Assembly (NCBI RefSeq): GCF_000144605.1
Contig: NC_014375.1
Coordinates: 2,819,501-2,883,500, forward strand
Direction of reading: 5' to 3'
Length of the DNA stretch: 64,000 nucleotides
DNA from: Brevundimonas subvibrioides ATCC 15264
GTDB lineage: Bacteria; Pseudomonadota; Alphaproteobacteria; Caulobacterales; Caulobacteraceae
Under the pieces are notes generated by a model. It worked only from the letters and a program-made list of their open reading frames with translations, was not told the origin of the DNA and ran no database searches. A program made the translations under genes and the position numbers. Shown here one piece after another: positions 8,485 through 16,954 of this stretch (its first letter is position 1; each line of letters begins with the position of its first letter).

Positions 8485-9380
8485 GCGCGACCGAGCCGGG
8501 CCAGGGCCATCCGCGTCGCCTGCGCGATCACGGCGGCGTTCTGGCTGTCCGAGGTCTCACGCGTGGCGTGGTAGTAGGCGGCGACGATGACCGGCTCGCC
8601 CGAAGGCGGATACAGGATGCCGATGTCGTTGGTCGGGCCATAGCCTCCGGTGCCCGTCTTGTGCGCCACGCGCCAGTCAGCCGGGACGCCGGCCTTGAGC
8701 CGGTCCGTCCCGGTCGGCGAGGTGAACATCCAGCCCAGCAGCATCGTCTTCGAGTCCGCCGACAGGGGCGAGGTCGGGTCGACGAACAGGCGGTGCAGAT
8801 TGGCGACCGACCGGGCGGGCGTCATGGTGTCCTTGATGCCGTCGAGGCGGTTCATCTCGGGCTCGAACCGGTCGACCGTGGTGCTGTCGTCCCCGATGCC
8901 GCGATAGAAGGCCCGCATGGCCTCGAGACCGCCCAGCGCCTTGAGCAGCAGGTTGGCGCCGGGGTTGTCGGAGACTTCGACCACGGCCTGCATCAGGCGT
9001 TCGACCGACAGGCTGGAGCCGATGGCGGGCTCGGTCACCGGAGCATGGGAGACCATGTCGGCGCGGGTGACCGGAACGGCGCGGTCGAGCCGTTCCTGGC
9101 CCGCCTGCACGCGCATCAGGGTCGCGGCCGACAGATACATCTTGAACGTCGAGCAATAGACGAACCGCTCGTCGCCGCGCGCGGTCAGGCGGCGGCCCGA
9201 GCCGAGATCGTGGGCGACGAAGCCGATCCGGCCGCCGTTGTCAGCCTCCAGGGCGGACAGGTCGAACGTTTCCGGCACGACCGGGGTCGGGGCATCGGCC
9301 GGGGCGGCCTGCGGCGCGCAGCCGATCAGGCCCAGCGCACCCATGGCGGTCAGGACGCTTCTGCGGTCCGCGACGATCAT
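8481..9380 (-). CDS. class A beta-lactamase, predicted Tat lipoprotein
   Basis: A 299-residue serine beta-lactamase of Ambler class A. All active-site motifs are visible: S77-T-F-K80, S137-D-N139, E173 within RFEPEMN (the omega-loop glutamate and asparagine) and K241-T-G243. The residue before the catalytic serine is cysteine. The N terminus combines a twin-arginine pattern (DRRSVL) with a lipobox (LIGC, Cys21), so the enzyme is probably exported folded and lipid-anchored. It lies 1 nt after flbD and overlaps flhA by 4 nt, within the flagellar operon, which is an odd place for a resistance gene. GC content and codon use look like the neighbours. The substrate range cannot be read from sequence. 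Confidence 0.93.
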   Translation of the reverse strand: MIVADRRSVLTAMGALGLIGCAPQAAPADAPTPVVPETFDLSALEADNGGRIGFVAHDLGSGRRLTARGDERFVYCSTFKMYLSAATLMRVQAGQERLDRAVPVTRADMVSHAPVTEPAIGSSLSVERLMQAVVEVSDNPGANLLLKALGGLEAMRAFYRGIGDDSTTVDRFEPEMNRLDGIKDTMTPARSVANLHRLFVDPTSPLSADSKTMLLGWMFTSPTGTDRLKAGVPADWRVAHKTGTGGYGPTNDIGILYPPSGEPVIVAAYYHATRETSDSQNAAVIAQATRMALARLGRA

Positions 9381-9381
9381 C

Positions 9382-10779
9382 CTAGGCCGCGCTCGCGCCG
9401 TAGCCGGTCGTGGCGATGCCGGTCTGGGGCGCCATGATCCGGGTGCCCTCGTCGGCGTATTCGTTGAGCTTGTTGCGCAGCGTCCGGATCGAGATGCCCA
9501 GGATGTTGGCCGCGTGCGTGCGGTTGCCCAGGCAGTGGGTCAGGGTGTCGAGGATCAGGGTCTTTTCCATCTGGGCGACGGTCTGGCCGACATAGGCCCG
9601 GGACACCGCGTCGGCGGTCTGGGCGGCACGACCCGCCAGCCCGTTGTCCACAGCCCCGCCCACAGCCCCCATCAACGGTTGCCCGTCCGGCAGGCGGATG
9701 GCCTCGGCGTCGATTTCCGGCCCGACGGCCAGCAGGACCGCGCGGTGCATGGCGTTTTCCAGCTCGCGCACATTGCCCGGCCAGCGGTGGGCGGCCAGGG
9801 CGCGACGCGCGTCCAGCGACAGCGGCCGGACCGGGACGCCGTTGGCGGCGGCGTATTTCTTGACGAAGTGATCGGCCAGGACCGCCACATCGCCGGGGCG
9901 TTCGCGCAGCGCGGGCAGCCGCAAGTTCACGACGTTCAGGCGGTACAGCAGGTCCTCGCGGAAGGTGCCCTCGGCGACCGCCTTGGCCAGGTCGCGGTTG
10001 GAGGTGGCGATGATACGGATGTTCACCGGCACGGGCTTGGTGCCGCCGACCCGGTCGATGATGCGCTCCTGGATGGCGCGCAGGAGCTTGGCCTGGAGAC
10101 GGGTGTCCATCTCCGAGATTTCGTCCAGCAGCAGGGTGCCGCCGTCGGCCTCCTCGAACTTGCCGATGCGACGGGCGACCGCACCGGTGAAGGCCCCCTT
10201 CTCGTGGCCGAACAGCTCGGATTCCAGCAGGTTGTCGGGGATGGCGGCGCAGTTGACGCTGATGAACGGACGCTCGGCGCGCTTGGAATGGGTGTGGAGG
10301 TAACGGGCCATCACCTCCTTGCCGACGCCGCTTTCGCCGGTGATCAGGATGGAGGCTTCCGAGCGGGCGACCTGGTCGGCCAGCTTGATGACGGCCTGCA
10401 TCGACGGATCGGCCGAGATCAGAGGCCGCTCGTCGTCGGCGACGGCGGCCAGGACGGCGGCGATCAGGTCCGCTTCGGGCGGGAGCGGAATGAACTCCTT
10501 GGCCCCGGCCCGGATGGCGGCGGCGGCCTTGTCGGCATCGTTGTCGACCCCGCAGGCGACCACCGGCACGAAGATCCGCTCGGCCTCGTTGGCGGCGATC
10601 AGGGCGGCGATGTCGAGGTTGTAGTCGACCATAAGCAGGTCGGCCCCCTGCCCGCGTCGCAGCTGTTCCGTCGCCTGATCCGTGCGCTCGACGTGATTGA
10701 CCTTGGCGCCGTGCGCCATGGCCATCTTCACCGCCGCCGCGAGCTGGCCCGAGAGCCGTCCAACCACCAGAAGCCGCAT
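9382..10779 (-). CDS. flbD: sigma-54 dependent flagellar regulator FlbD
   Basis: The 465-residue product is FlbD, the NtrC-family activator of late flagellar genes in Caulobacter and a repressor of fliF. It has a receiver-like N-terminal domain (about 1-115) lacking the usual acidic pair, an AAA+ domain with Walker A GESGVGKE, the GAFTGA sigma-54 contact loop, Walker B-type GGTLLLDEI, and a C-terminal Fis-type helix-turn-helix (HAANILGISIRTLRNKL). It sits downstream of fliN as in Caulobacter. Candidate binding sites are the palindromes at 14523-14535 and 46428-46444. AGAGGAGA precedes the ATG. Confidence 0.95.
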   Translation of the reverse strand: MRLLVVGRLSGQLAAAVKMAMAHGAKVNHVERTDQATEQLRRGQGADLLMVDYNLDIAALIAANEAERIFVPVVACGVDNDADKAAAAIRAGAKEFIPLPPEADLIAAVLAAVADDERPLISADPSMQAVIKLADQVARSEASILITGESGVGKEVMARYLHTHSKRAERPFISVNCAAIPDNLLESELFGHEKGAFTGAVARRIGKFEEADGGTLLLDEISEMDTRLQAKLLRAIQERIIDRVGGTKPVPVNIRIIATSNRDLAKAVAEGTFREDLLYRLNVVNLRLPALRERPGDVAVLADHFVKKYAAANGVPVRPLSLDARRALAAHRWPGNVRELENAMHRAVLLAVGPEIDAEAIRLPDGQPLMGAVGGAVDNGLAGRAAQTADAVSRAYVGQTVAQMEKTLILDTLTHCLGNRTHAANILGISIRTLRNKLNEYADEGTRIMAPQTGIATTGYGASAA

Positions 10780-10817
10780 GGGTCTTCTCCTCTACTTCTT
10801 ACGCGCGACCCGAACGC

Positions 10818-11147
10818 CTAGGCGTTCGAATCCTCGGTCTTGATGATTTCCGTCATGGTCACGCCGAGGCGATCCTCGACGACGACGACCTCCCCGCGGG
10901 CGACGAGACGGTTGTTCACGAAAATGTCGATGGCCTCGCCGACCTTGCGGTCCAGCTCGAGCACCGAGCCACGATTGAGCTTCAGCAGCTGGGCCACGGT
11001 CATGTGGGCCTTGCCCAGGACGGCTGAGATGTTGACCGGCACGTCGAAGACGGTGGCCAGGTCGGCGGCCGACTTGTCCCCGGCTTCGTCGAGGGTGGCC
11101 AGGGCGGTGGAGTCCGGAAACTCCTCGAGGGCGAGATCGTCGGCCAT
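10818..11147 (-). CDS. fliN: flagellar motor switch protein FliN
   Basis: A 109-residue FliN, part of the C-ring switch complex with FliG and FliM. The SpoA-type C-terminal domain is clear (FDVPVNISAVLGKAHMTV, LLKLNRGSVLELD, VNNRLVARGEVVVVEDRLGVTMTEI). The start at 11147 was chosen because it overlaps the fliH stop by one base (TGATG) and gives the usual length; the longer frame upstream is a shadow of fliH. It is followed by a 38-nt gap and then flbD. Confidence 0.95.
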   Translation of the reverse strand: MADDLALEEFPDSTALATLDEAGDKSAADLATVFDVPVNISAVLGKAHMTVAQLLKLNRGSVLELDRKVGEAIDIFVNNRLVARGEVVVVEDRLGVTMTEIIKTEDSNA

Positions 11148-11809
11148 CAGTGTTGACCTCCATGGTCGAGGGATTCGGCATGCCCGGCCTCGGCGGCGAG
11201 GGCGGACCTGAGAGCGGTGGCGATGCGGTCGGCGGCGGCGGCCGGATCGAAGTCGGCGCGGCCGTCGGCCCATTCCAGCTGGAAAGCGGCGACCGGCAGG
11301 GAGGGATCGTCACGGAAGGCGACGAGGCCGGAGAAGCCCGAGTCGATGCACAGGGCCTGGATCCTGTTACGCGCCGCCTCGTCCAGCCCGGAGGCCCGGA
11401 CGACCAGCCGTGGCGAGGCGTCGATCTCCTGACCCAGGGTCTCGAGCGCGGACTGCAGCGGCCCGGTCGGCAGGTGATCCAGGGCGGCAGCGGCGATGAC
11501 GCGCGCGGCGGCCAGGGCCAGGTCGGCCGCGTGTTCGCGGTGCTGGTGCGCCACCTGGTTCAGGGCCGGCGCCGCCATGGCGACCGCCTGGCCGATGGCG
11601 GACAGGGCCATGGCCGACAGGCTCTCGATCTCGGCCAGCGCCGCCTCGCGGGCCTCCAGCCGGGCCTGGGCGACCAGGGCCTCGACCTCGGCCGGCATAT
11701 AGGCGCGCTTGGTAGGCCGGAAGGCGGAGGGGCGCACGACCGAGCCGGCGTCGTCGAACTCGGTGTCGAAGACGAAGGGGCGGCTGTTGAGGGGGGCTGT
11801 CTCGACCAT
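11147..11809 (-). CDS. flbE: FliH-family flagellar assembly protein (FlbE)
   Basis: A 220-residue protein in the fliH position between fliG and fliN. The N terminus is a short conserved tail, the middle is a long Ala/Glu-rich helix (about residues 40-110) typical of the FliH coiled coil, and the C terminus has a small alpha/beta domain (LVVRASGLDEAARNRI, FQLEWADGRADFD). FliH regulates the export ATPase FliI. The Caulobacter orthologue at this place is called FlbE, and the symbol is given on position and similarity of pattern. The stop overlaps fliN by 1 nt and the gene follows fliG after a single base. Confidence 0.85.
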   Translation of the reverse strand: MVETAPLNSRPFVFDTEFDDAGSVVRPSAFRPTKRAYMPAEVEALVAQARLEAREAALAEIESLSAMALSAIGQAVAMAAPALNQVAHQHREHAADLALAAARVIAAAALDHLPTGPLQSALETLGQEIDASPRLVVRASGLDEAARNRIQALCIDSGFSGLVAFRDDPSLPVAAFQLEWADGRADFDPAAAADRIATALRSALAAEAGHAESLDHGGQH

Positions 11810-11810
11810 G

Positions 11811-12848
11811 TCAGTAGATCAGCTCGTCGTCGCCGGAGGCCCCGGCCAGCATGATCTCGCCGCGCGCCGCCAGGTCCTTGGCGACCTGCACCATGGCCAT
11901 CTGGGCGGTGTCGACATCCTTGAGCCTCACGGGGCCCATGGATTCCATGTCCTCGCGCATGATCTTGGACGCGCGCTCGCTCATGTTGGTGAAGAACATC
12001 TCGCGCAGGGGCTCGGACGCGCCCTTGAGCGCGAGACCCAGGGAATCCTTCTCGACGGCCCGCAGCAGGGTCTGGACGCCGCCGGGGTCGAGCTTCGACA
12101 GGTCCTCGAACACGAACATCAGGGCGCGGATCCGCTCGGCCGACTCGCGGTTGCGTTCCTCCAGCGCGCCGATGAAGCGGGCCTCGGTCTGGCGGTCGAA
12201 ACTGTTGAAGATGTCCGCCATCATCTCGTGGCTGTCGCGCTTGGAGGTGCGGGCCAAGTTCGACATGAACTCGGTGCGCAGCGTCTGCTCGATCTTGTCC
12301 AGGATCTCGCGCTGAACCGGCTCCATGCGCAGCATGCGCTGGACGCACTCCAGGGCGAAGTCCTCGGGCAGGGACGTCAGCACCCGGGCGGCATGGTCCG
12401 GCTTCACCTTGGACAGGACCACAGCGACGGTCTGGGGGTATTCGTTCTTCAGATAGTTGGCGAGGACCGCCTCGTTCACATTGCCCAGCTTGTCCCACAT
12501 GGTGCGACCGGCGGGACCGCGGATTTCCTCCATCAGCCCTTCGACGCGTTCGGGCGGCATGAAGGAGGCGAGCAGCCGCTGGGTCTGTTCGAAGCTGCCC
12601 ATGACGGCACCCGAGCCGGACATGCCCGAGACGAACTCGACCATCAACTCCTCGACCACCCCGGCCGAGACCGTGCCCAGCGAAGCCATGGCCTGGGAGA
12701 TTTCCTTGACCTCGTCGTCGTCCAGCCCCTGCCACAGGCGGGTGTGATCCTCGCCCAGGGCAAGCAGGATCACAGCGGCCTTCTCGGGGCCGGACAGCTT
12801 CTTGGCGTCATCGACGGACGCTTTCTTTGAGGCCATCCGGGCGGGCAT
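11811..12848 (-). CDS. fliG: flagellar motor switch protein FliG
   Basis: A 345-residue FliG. It has the N-terminal FliF-binding domain ([21 protein letters not shown]), the middle domain with the EHPQ-like turn seen as [12 protein letters not shown], and the C-terminal torque-generating domain with the charged residues of the stator interface ([19 protein letters not shown]). The last residues DDELIY are typical of alphaproteobacterial FliG. The 5' end overlaps the fliF stop by 1 nt. The length is normal. Confidence 0.96.
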   Translation of the reverse strand: MPARMASKKASVDDAKKLSGPEKAAVILLALGEDHTRLWQGLDDDEVKEISQAMASLGTVSAGVVEELMVEFVSGMSGSGAVMGSFEQTQRLLASFMPPERVEGLMEEIRGPAGRTMWDKLGNVNEAVLANYLKNEYPQTVAVVLSKVKPDHAARVLTSLPEDFALECVQRMLRMEPVQREILDKIEQTLRTEFMSNLARTSKRDSHEMMADIFNSFDRQTEARFIGALEERNRESAERIRALMFVFEDLSKLDPGGVQTLLRAVEKDSLGLALKGASEPLREMFFTNMSERASKIMREDMESMGPVRLKDVDTAQMAMVQVAKDLAARGEIMLAGASGDDELIY

Positions 12849-14476
12849 CAGCCTTCGTGCACCCAGCTGCGCAGGATGGAGGTCGACTCATCCGGATGCT
12901 TCTCGACGAAGTCCGCCACCTTCTTGACCGAGGACGCCTTCACCTGACCCTCGATGCGCGCGATGTCGATGCGCTGCTCCATCTCGGACGGGCCCGGCAG
13001 CTGTCCCATGGAGCCGCCGACCATCGTGGTCTGCAGCGAGGTGACCGGGATCTGACCGCCACCGGCCATCGCCATCTGCTGGCCGCCGCCCGAGGCGCTC
13101 TTCAGGAGGGGACGCAGGACGAAGAAGATCAGAAGCAGGGCCGTGACCAGCAGCACCAGCAGTTCGACGCCCCGCATGATGTCGTTCTTGGTGAAGTTCA
13201 GCAGCGGCGATCCGCCGTCGGTGCCGCCGGCCGACACCAGGGCGTCGCGGTTGAAGCGGACGTTGGTCACCCGGACCTGGTCGCCGCGCTCTTCGTTGAA
13301 GCCCATGGCCGCCTTCACCAGATCCTCGATCTGGGTGATCTCCTCGGCCGTGCGCGGCGCGTAGGTCGCCTCGCCGCCCGGCTCGGCGGCGGGGGTCAGC
13401 TTGCCGTCGACGGCGACCGCGACCGACAGCTTCTTGACCTCGCCGGGCTCCTTGACCGTCGTCGTGGTGGTGTTCGAGATCTCGTAGTTGGTCGTCTCGG
13501 TGTTGGCGCTTTCGGTCGACCCCGCCGGGGTGGTGGCCGGGGCGGCCCCGCCGGGGATGTTGTTGGTGGCCGTGGCCCCGCCGTCGGCGACGCCCGTCGT
13601 GTCCTGGGACTGGGTGCCGTTGGTCGAGGTCGAGCGGACGACCTGGCCGTCCGGATCGTATTTCTGCTCCTGGGTGGTGGAGCGGGTCATGTCGATGTCG
13701 GCGGTGACCTGGACCCGCGCGGCGCCGGGGCCGACGACGCCCTCGACCAGATCCTTGATGCGCTGCTGCAGCTGGGCCTCGGTCGCGCCCTTGGCTTCCT
13801 CGGCCGTCGCGGAACTGAAGCCCGCCTCGTCGTCCGCAGCGGCCAGGGTCTGGTTGGTCTCGTCGACGACCGTGACCTTGTTGGGCTTCAGGTTGGGCAC
13901 CGACGAGGCAATCACGGCCCGGATGGCCCGGACCTGGTCCGACGAGAGCTTGCGACCGCCCAGACCCACGACGACGGACGCGGTGGGCTCGGCGGCATCC
14001 TGCTGGAACAGCTCGCGCTTGGGCAGGGCGATGGCGACGCGGGCCGACTGGACGCCACGCATCGACATGATGGTGCGGGCCAGTTCGCCCTGCAGGGCGC
14101 GCTGCTCGCTGATCTGCTGCTGGAATTCGGTCTGGCCCAGCACGGACTGGGTGTCGAACAGCTCGTAGCCGACAGAGCCGGAGGTCACGAGCCCCTTGCC
14201 TGCCAGCATCAGCCGCGCCTCGCCCACCTGGTCGCGGTTGACCATGATCGTCGAACCGTCGCCGCGCGTCGAATAGGGGATGCCGGACTGCTCCAGCGAG
14301 GCGGTGATCTCGCCCGCTTCGCGCAGGTCCAGGTTGGAATAGAGCAGCGCGTCGGGGGCCTGGCCGACGCGCAGCATCAGGGCGACCAGCACGGCAGCCA
14401 CGCCCGCGCCGACGCCCAGCACCATGGCGAGGCGGCCGATCCCGAATCTCTGCAACGCCGCCGTAAAGCCGCCCAC
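12848..14476 (-). CDS. fliF: flagellar MS-ring protein FliF
   Basis: A 542-residue FliF, the inner-membrane MS ring. The first membrane helix is near residues 17-38, followed by the YscJ/FliF ring-building motifs ([43 protein letters not shown]), a Thr/Asn-rich linker near 270-330, and a second membrane helix near 440-462. The C-terminal tail binds FliG. The start codon is GTG, preceded by GGGGA. This is the first gene of the flagellar operon; a CtrA box and an FlbD-like palindrome lie upstream. Confidence 0.95.
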   Translation of the reverse strand: MGGFTAALQRFGIGRLAMVLGVGAGVAAVLVALMLRVGQAPDALLYSNLDLREAGEITASLEQSGIPYSTRGDGSTIMVNRDQVGEARLMLAGKGLVTSGSVGYELFDTQSVLGQTEFQQQISEQRALQGELARTIMSMRGVQSARVAIALPKRELFQQDAAEPTASVVVGLGGRKLSSDQVRAIRAVIASSVPNLKPNKVTVVDETNQTLAAADDEAGFSSATAEEAKGATEAQLQQRIKDLVEGVVGPGAARVQVTADIDMTRSTTQEQKYDPDGQVVRSTSTNGTQSQDTTGVADGGATATNNIPGGAAPATTPAGSTESANTETTNYEISNTTTTTVKEPGEVKKLSVAVAVDGKLTPAAEPGGEATYAPRTAEEITQIEDLVKAAMGFNEERGDQVRVTNVRFNRDALVSAGGTDGGSPLLNFTKNDIMRGVELLVLLVTALLLIFFVLRPLLKSASGGGQQMAMAGGGQIPVTSLQTTMVGGSMGQLPGPSEMEQRIDIARIEGQVKASSVKKVADFVEKHPDESTSILRSWVHEG

Positions 14477-14522
14477 GCGTCCCCGCCCAAATACTGTCGC
14501 GGGAGCCCAGACCCCTCCGCTA

Positions 14523-14535
14523 GGCAGAAACTGCC
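14523..14535. promoter_or_regulatory. FlbD-like palindrome at fliF
   Basis: GGCAG-AAA-CTGCC is a perfect inverted repeat between the CtrA box and the fliF GTG. On the coding strand it shares the frame CGGCA-N5-TGCC with the palindrome in front of flgF at 46428-46444. Its place, around the expected -10 to start region, fits the known repression of fliF by FlbD in Caulobacter. The factor assignment is inferred. Confidence 0.5.
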
Positions 14536-14545
14536 GCCCGTCTGG

Positions 14546-14560
14546 TTAACGGCGGTTTAA
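14546..14560 (-). promoter_or_regulatory. CtrA box for the fliF operon
   Basis: TTAA-N7-TTAA is an exact match to the CtrA binding consensus, 70 nt upstream of the fliF GTG. CtrA activates class II flagellar genes such as fliF in the Caulobacter cell cycle. The right-hand TTAA of the minus strand contains the stop codon of the hydrolase gene at 14546, so the promoter is nested in the end of that gene. Confidence 0.75.
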
Positions 14561-15577
14561 GTGTCGGGGTGAACGGCGAGAAAGTGTCAGGCCGGCGAGG
14601 ACATCGCCCGCCCCCGAAGGCAGGATCGCCGCCGGATCCGCGAGCACCGCCGCCACATCCCGAAAGACGACTTCGGCCTGAAGGTCGCGGTTCAGCAGAT
14701 GCCAGCCGTCGGGATACCAGGCCGTGCGCAGGTTCGGTGGATCGCCCGCCTGGACAAGGGCGCGCCGCATCGGACCGGGCTCGATGATCTGGTCGTGCGC
14801 CCCGTACATCAGCATCGTCGGGACGCGGACCTGACCCAGCTGGCGCGCGGCGCTCTCCATCAGGTCGACGAGGCCGGACAGGGTGTCGAACCGGGTCGCC
14901 CGGATGAACAGGGGATCGGTGCCGTTGGCGACCAGCTCGGCCAGATTGTCGGTGGCGCGGATGTCGCGCACGGCCCAGTCCGGGGCCTCGACGGCGCGTC
15001 CGCCCAGAAGGCGGGCGGCGGCCCAAAGGCTGGCGCGGTTGGCGACGTTCTGGCTGGACCAGCCCCAGACGGCCGGGGCCAGCAGGATGGCCTGGTCGGC
15101 GACGGGCGGGCGATCGGACGCGAAGGCGCAGATGGCCACCGCACCGCCCATGCTTTCGCCCGCCACGGCGATGCGCGCCGTCGGATGCCGCGCGCGGACC
15201 AGGGCGACGACGGTGCGCAGGTCCTCGACCAGCAGGGCCTCCCCCGCCCAGGCGCCGCGCCCCGGGGCACCGCCGAAACCCCGCTGGTCATAAGCATAGG
15301 TCGCGATGCCCCGCTCGGCCCACCAGGGGCCGGCCAGACGCCAGGCGGAGGCGTGATCGTTCATGCCGTGAAGGGCGATGACGACGGCCCGGGGCTCGGT
15401 CGAACCCGGTGACCATCGGCGATACGGCAGGCGCGCGCCGTCCTGCACGACGAAGGCTCCCGGCTCGATCCGGGGACCGGTGAAGCCCGGCGGGGGCGCA
15501 AGCGGCGACTGGACATAGGGGGAGGCGCAGGCCCCCAGCCCCAGCATCAACCCCGTCAGCAGCGTCCGCCGGATCAT
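14546..15577 (-). CDS. alpha/beta hydrolase lipoprotein (monoglyceride lipase-like)
   Basis: A 343-residue serine hydrolase. The N terminus is a lipoprotein signal (MIRRTLLTGLMLGLGAC). The body shows the alpha/beta hydrolase pattern: oxyanion HGMNDH near residue 70, Y-A-Y-D-Q-R-G-FG, the nucleophile elbow GESMGG, a late Asp in YGAHDQII and a catalytic His in YPDGWHLLNRD. This resembles monoglyceride lipase/lysophospholipase enzymes. The ATG overlaps the stop of the uracil-DNA glycosylase-like gene by 4 nt. The extreme 3' end carries the CtrA box of the next operon. Confidence 0.88.
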   Translation of the reverse strand: MIRRTLLTGLMLGLGACASPYVQSPLAPPPGFTGPRIEPGAFVVQDGARLPYRRWSPGSTEPRAVVIALHGMNDHASAWRLAGPWWAERGIATYAYDQRGFGGAPGRGAWAGEALLVEDLRTVVALVRARHPTARIAVAGESMGGAVAICAFASDRPPVADQAILLAPAVWGWSSQNVANRASLWAAARLLGGRAVEAPDWAVRDIRATDNLAELVANGTDPLFIRATRFDTLSGLVDLMESAARQLGQVRVPTMLMYGAHDQIIEPGPMRRALVQAGDPPNLRTAWYPDGWHLLNRDLQAEVVFRDVAAVLADPAAILPSGAGDVLAGLTLSRRSPRHLNRR

Positions 15578-16170
15578 CCGCGGAGCATGCCCTGAACCCT
15601 CTGGCGAAGATACGGCACGACCTCGGCCTCGAACCACGGATTGCGCCGCAGCCAGGCGGTGTTGCGCCACGACGGGTGCGGCAGGGGAAGGACGGCGGGC
15701 CCGTAGTCGCGCCAGGCGCGGACGGTGTCGGTCATGGTCGACTTCGCGCGATCGCCGAGGGCCCAGACCTGGGCGTGACCGCCCACCAGCAGGGTCAGCT
15801 CCATCCGCGGCAGGGCCTGCAGCAGCCGGGGCCGCCACAGCTCGGCGCAGCGACGCGGCGGCGGATAGTCTCCGCCCTTCGGCGCGGTGCCCGGATAGCA
15901 GAAGGCCTGGGCCGCGACGCCGATCCTGTGGTCGGCGTAGAAGGTCTCGTGGTCGACGCCCATCCAGTCGCGCAGGCGGTCGCCGGAGGGGTCGGTGAAC
16001 GGCAGGCCGCTTTCGTGCACGCGCCGTCCGGGGGCCTGGCCGCAGATCAGCAGCCGGGTCTCGGGAAAGACGCGAACGACCGGGCGCGGAGTATGGGGCA
16101 GCTCACCCAGACAGGCGCGGCAGGCCCGGATGTCCGAAAGGACGGCGTCCAGATCAGACGAAGTCGTCAT
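15574..16170 (-). CDS. uracil-DNA glycosylase-like protein with predicted Fe-S cluster
   Basis: A 198-residue member of the uracil-DNA glycosylase superfamily (COG1573 type). Cysteines at 17, 20, 91 and 108 give C-x2-C-x70-C-x16-C, which matches the 4Fe-4S spacing of family 4 enzymes. Motif 1 reads GQAPGRRVHESGLPF and the C-terminal loop reads PHPSWRN. The glutamate that usually follows the first glycine of GEAPG is glutamine here, so activity on uracil should not be assumed. The gene overlaps its upstream neighbour by 17 nt and its downstream neighbour by 4 nt. Confidence 0.85.
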   Translation of the reverse strand: MTTSSDLDAVLSDIRACRACLGELPHTPRPVVRVFPETRLLICGQAPGRRVHESGLPFTDPSGDRLRDWMGVDHETFYADHRIGVAAQAFCYPGTAPKGGDYPPPRRCAELWRPRLLQALPRMELTLLVGGHAQVWALGDRAKSTMTDTVRAWRDYGPAVLPLPHPSWRNTAWLRRNPWFEAEVVPYLRQRVQGMLRG

Positions 16171-16474
16171 CGACCTCGGGCTTGGGCGGCAGGGCCGCGA
16201 GCGCCGCGGCCGTCTCGGCCTCCGTCGGCAGACGCAGCCGGGTCACACCCCGGAAGTTCGCGGGATCCACGACCTTGCCCTTCTTGGTGATCGTCAGCCG
16301 GCCCTGACGCATCAGGTGCAGGGCGGTCGCACGGACCTTGGGCAGGACGCGCTGCCACTGCTCTGTCTGGATGTGCTTGGCCACGTCCGCGGGCTCGACG
16401 GACTTGCCGCCGACGCCCTTGGGGTCGGCTTTTGCCAGGGTTTCGAAAATTGCCGCTTCGATTGGATCGCTCAT
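16154..16474 (-). CDS. DUF3253 family protein
   Basis: A 106-residue protein starting MSDPIEAAIFETLAKA. It has a small winged-helix-like layout (ADVAKHI, LMRQGRLTITKKGKVVDPANFRG) typical of DUF3253, whose function is unknown but whose fold suggests nucleic-acid binding. An upstream frame extension is a shadow of the thioesterase gene. It is the first gene of a three-gene overlapping run with the glycosylase-like and hydrolase genes, and is divergent from the thioesterase gene by 48 nt. Confidence 0.85.
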   Translation of the reverse strand: MSDPIEAAIFETLAKADPKGVGGKSVEPADVAKHIQTEQWQRVLPKVRATALHLMRQGRLTITKKGKVVDPANFRGVTRLRLPTEAETAAALAALPPKPEVDDDFV

Positions 16475-16522
16475 CGGTCCTATATGCTGCACTGCGGGAA
16501 CGAAAAGAAGGCTCAGTTCGGA

Positions 16523-16954
16523 ATGGTCGCCAAAGTTACAGTCACGGAGGGCGAGTTCGCCGGTTGGCAGACCTACGACCTGCACGGCACCTTCGACCAG
16601 ACCGTCGGTCCGTTCTACTTCAAGCCCGACCCCGACGGGCGGATGCGATGCGCCTTCCGGGCCGAGCCCAAGCACATGAACGCCGGCGACCGGATGCACG
16701 GCGGCTGCCTGATGACCTTCGCCGACATCGCCCTGTTCCAGACCGCCTATCAGGAGATGGAGGGCAAGAACGGCGTGACCATCCAGCTGGATTCCACCTT
16801 CATCGACGGGGCCTATGTGGGCGACCTGGTCGAGGCGACCGGAGAGGTCGTGCGGGCCGGCGGGTCGCTGATCTTCGTGCGCGGCCAGATCACCACGGGC
16901 GAACGGACGCTGATGACCTTCTCGGGCGTGATCCGGAAGTTCACCTCGCGCTGA
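16523..16954 (+). CDS. PaaI-family acyl-CoA thioesterase
   Basis: A 143-residue hotdog-fold protein. The active-site segment is RMHGGCLMTFADIALF, with the HGG and the following Asp typical of PaaI thioesterases; later strands VTIQLDSTFIDGA and SLIFVRGQI complete the fold. The substrate is probably an aryl- or short-chain acyl-CoA, but is unknown. AAGAAGG precedes the chosen ATG; another ATG at 16484 is possible. The TGA is directly followed by the stop codon of the convergent glutathione S-transferase gene, with no base between. Confidence 0.87.
   Translation: MVAKVTVTEGEFAGWQTYDLHGTFDQTVGPFYFKPDPDGRMRCAFRAEPKHMNAGDRMHGGCLMTFADIALFQTAYQEMEGKNGVTIQLDSTFIDGAYVGDLVEATGEVVRAGGSLIFVRGQITTGERTLMTFSGVIRKFTSR

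Noticed and set aside
6178..8574. 798-codon plus-strand frame opposite flhA
   Set aside because: It mirrors flhA codons, is rich in His/Gln/Gly/Asp, and has no ribosome-binding site or family motif.
12827..14560. 577-codon plus-strand frame opposite fliF
   Set aside because: It is a shadow of fliF and covers the fliF promoter; no protein features are seen.
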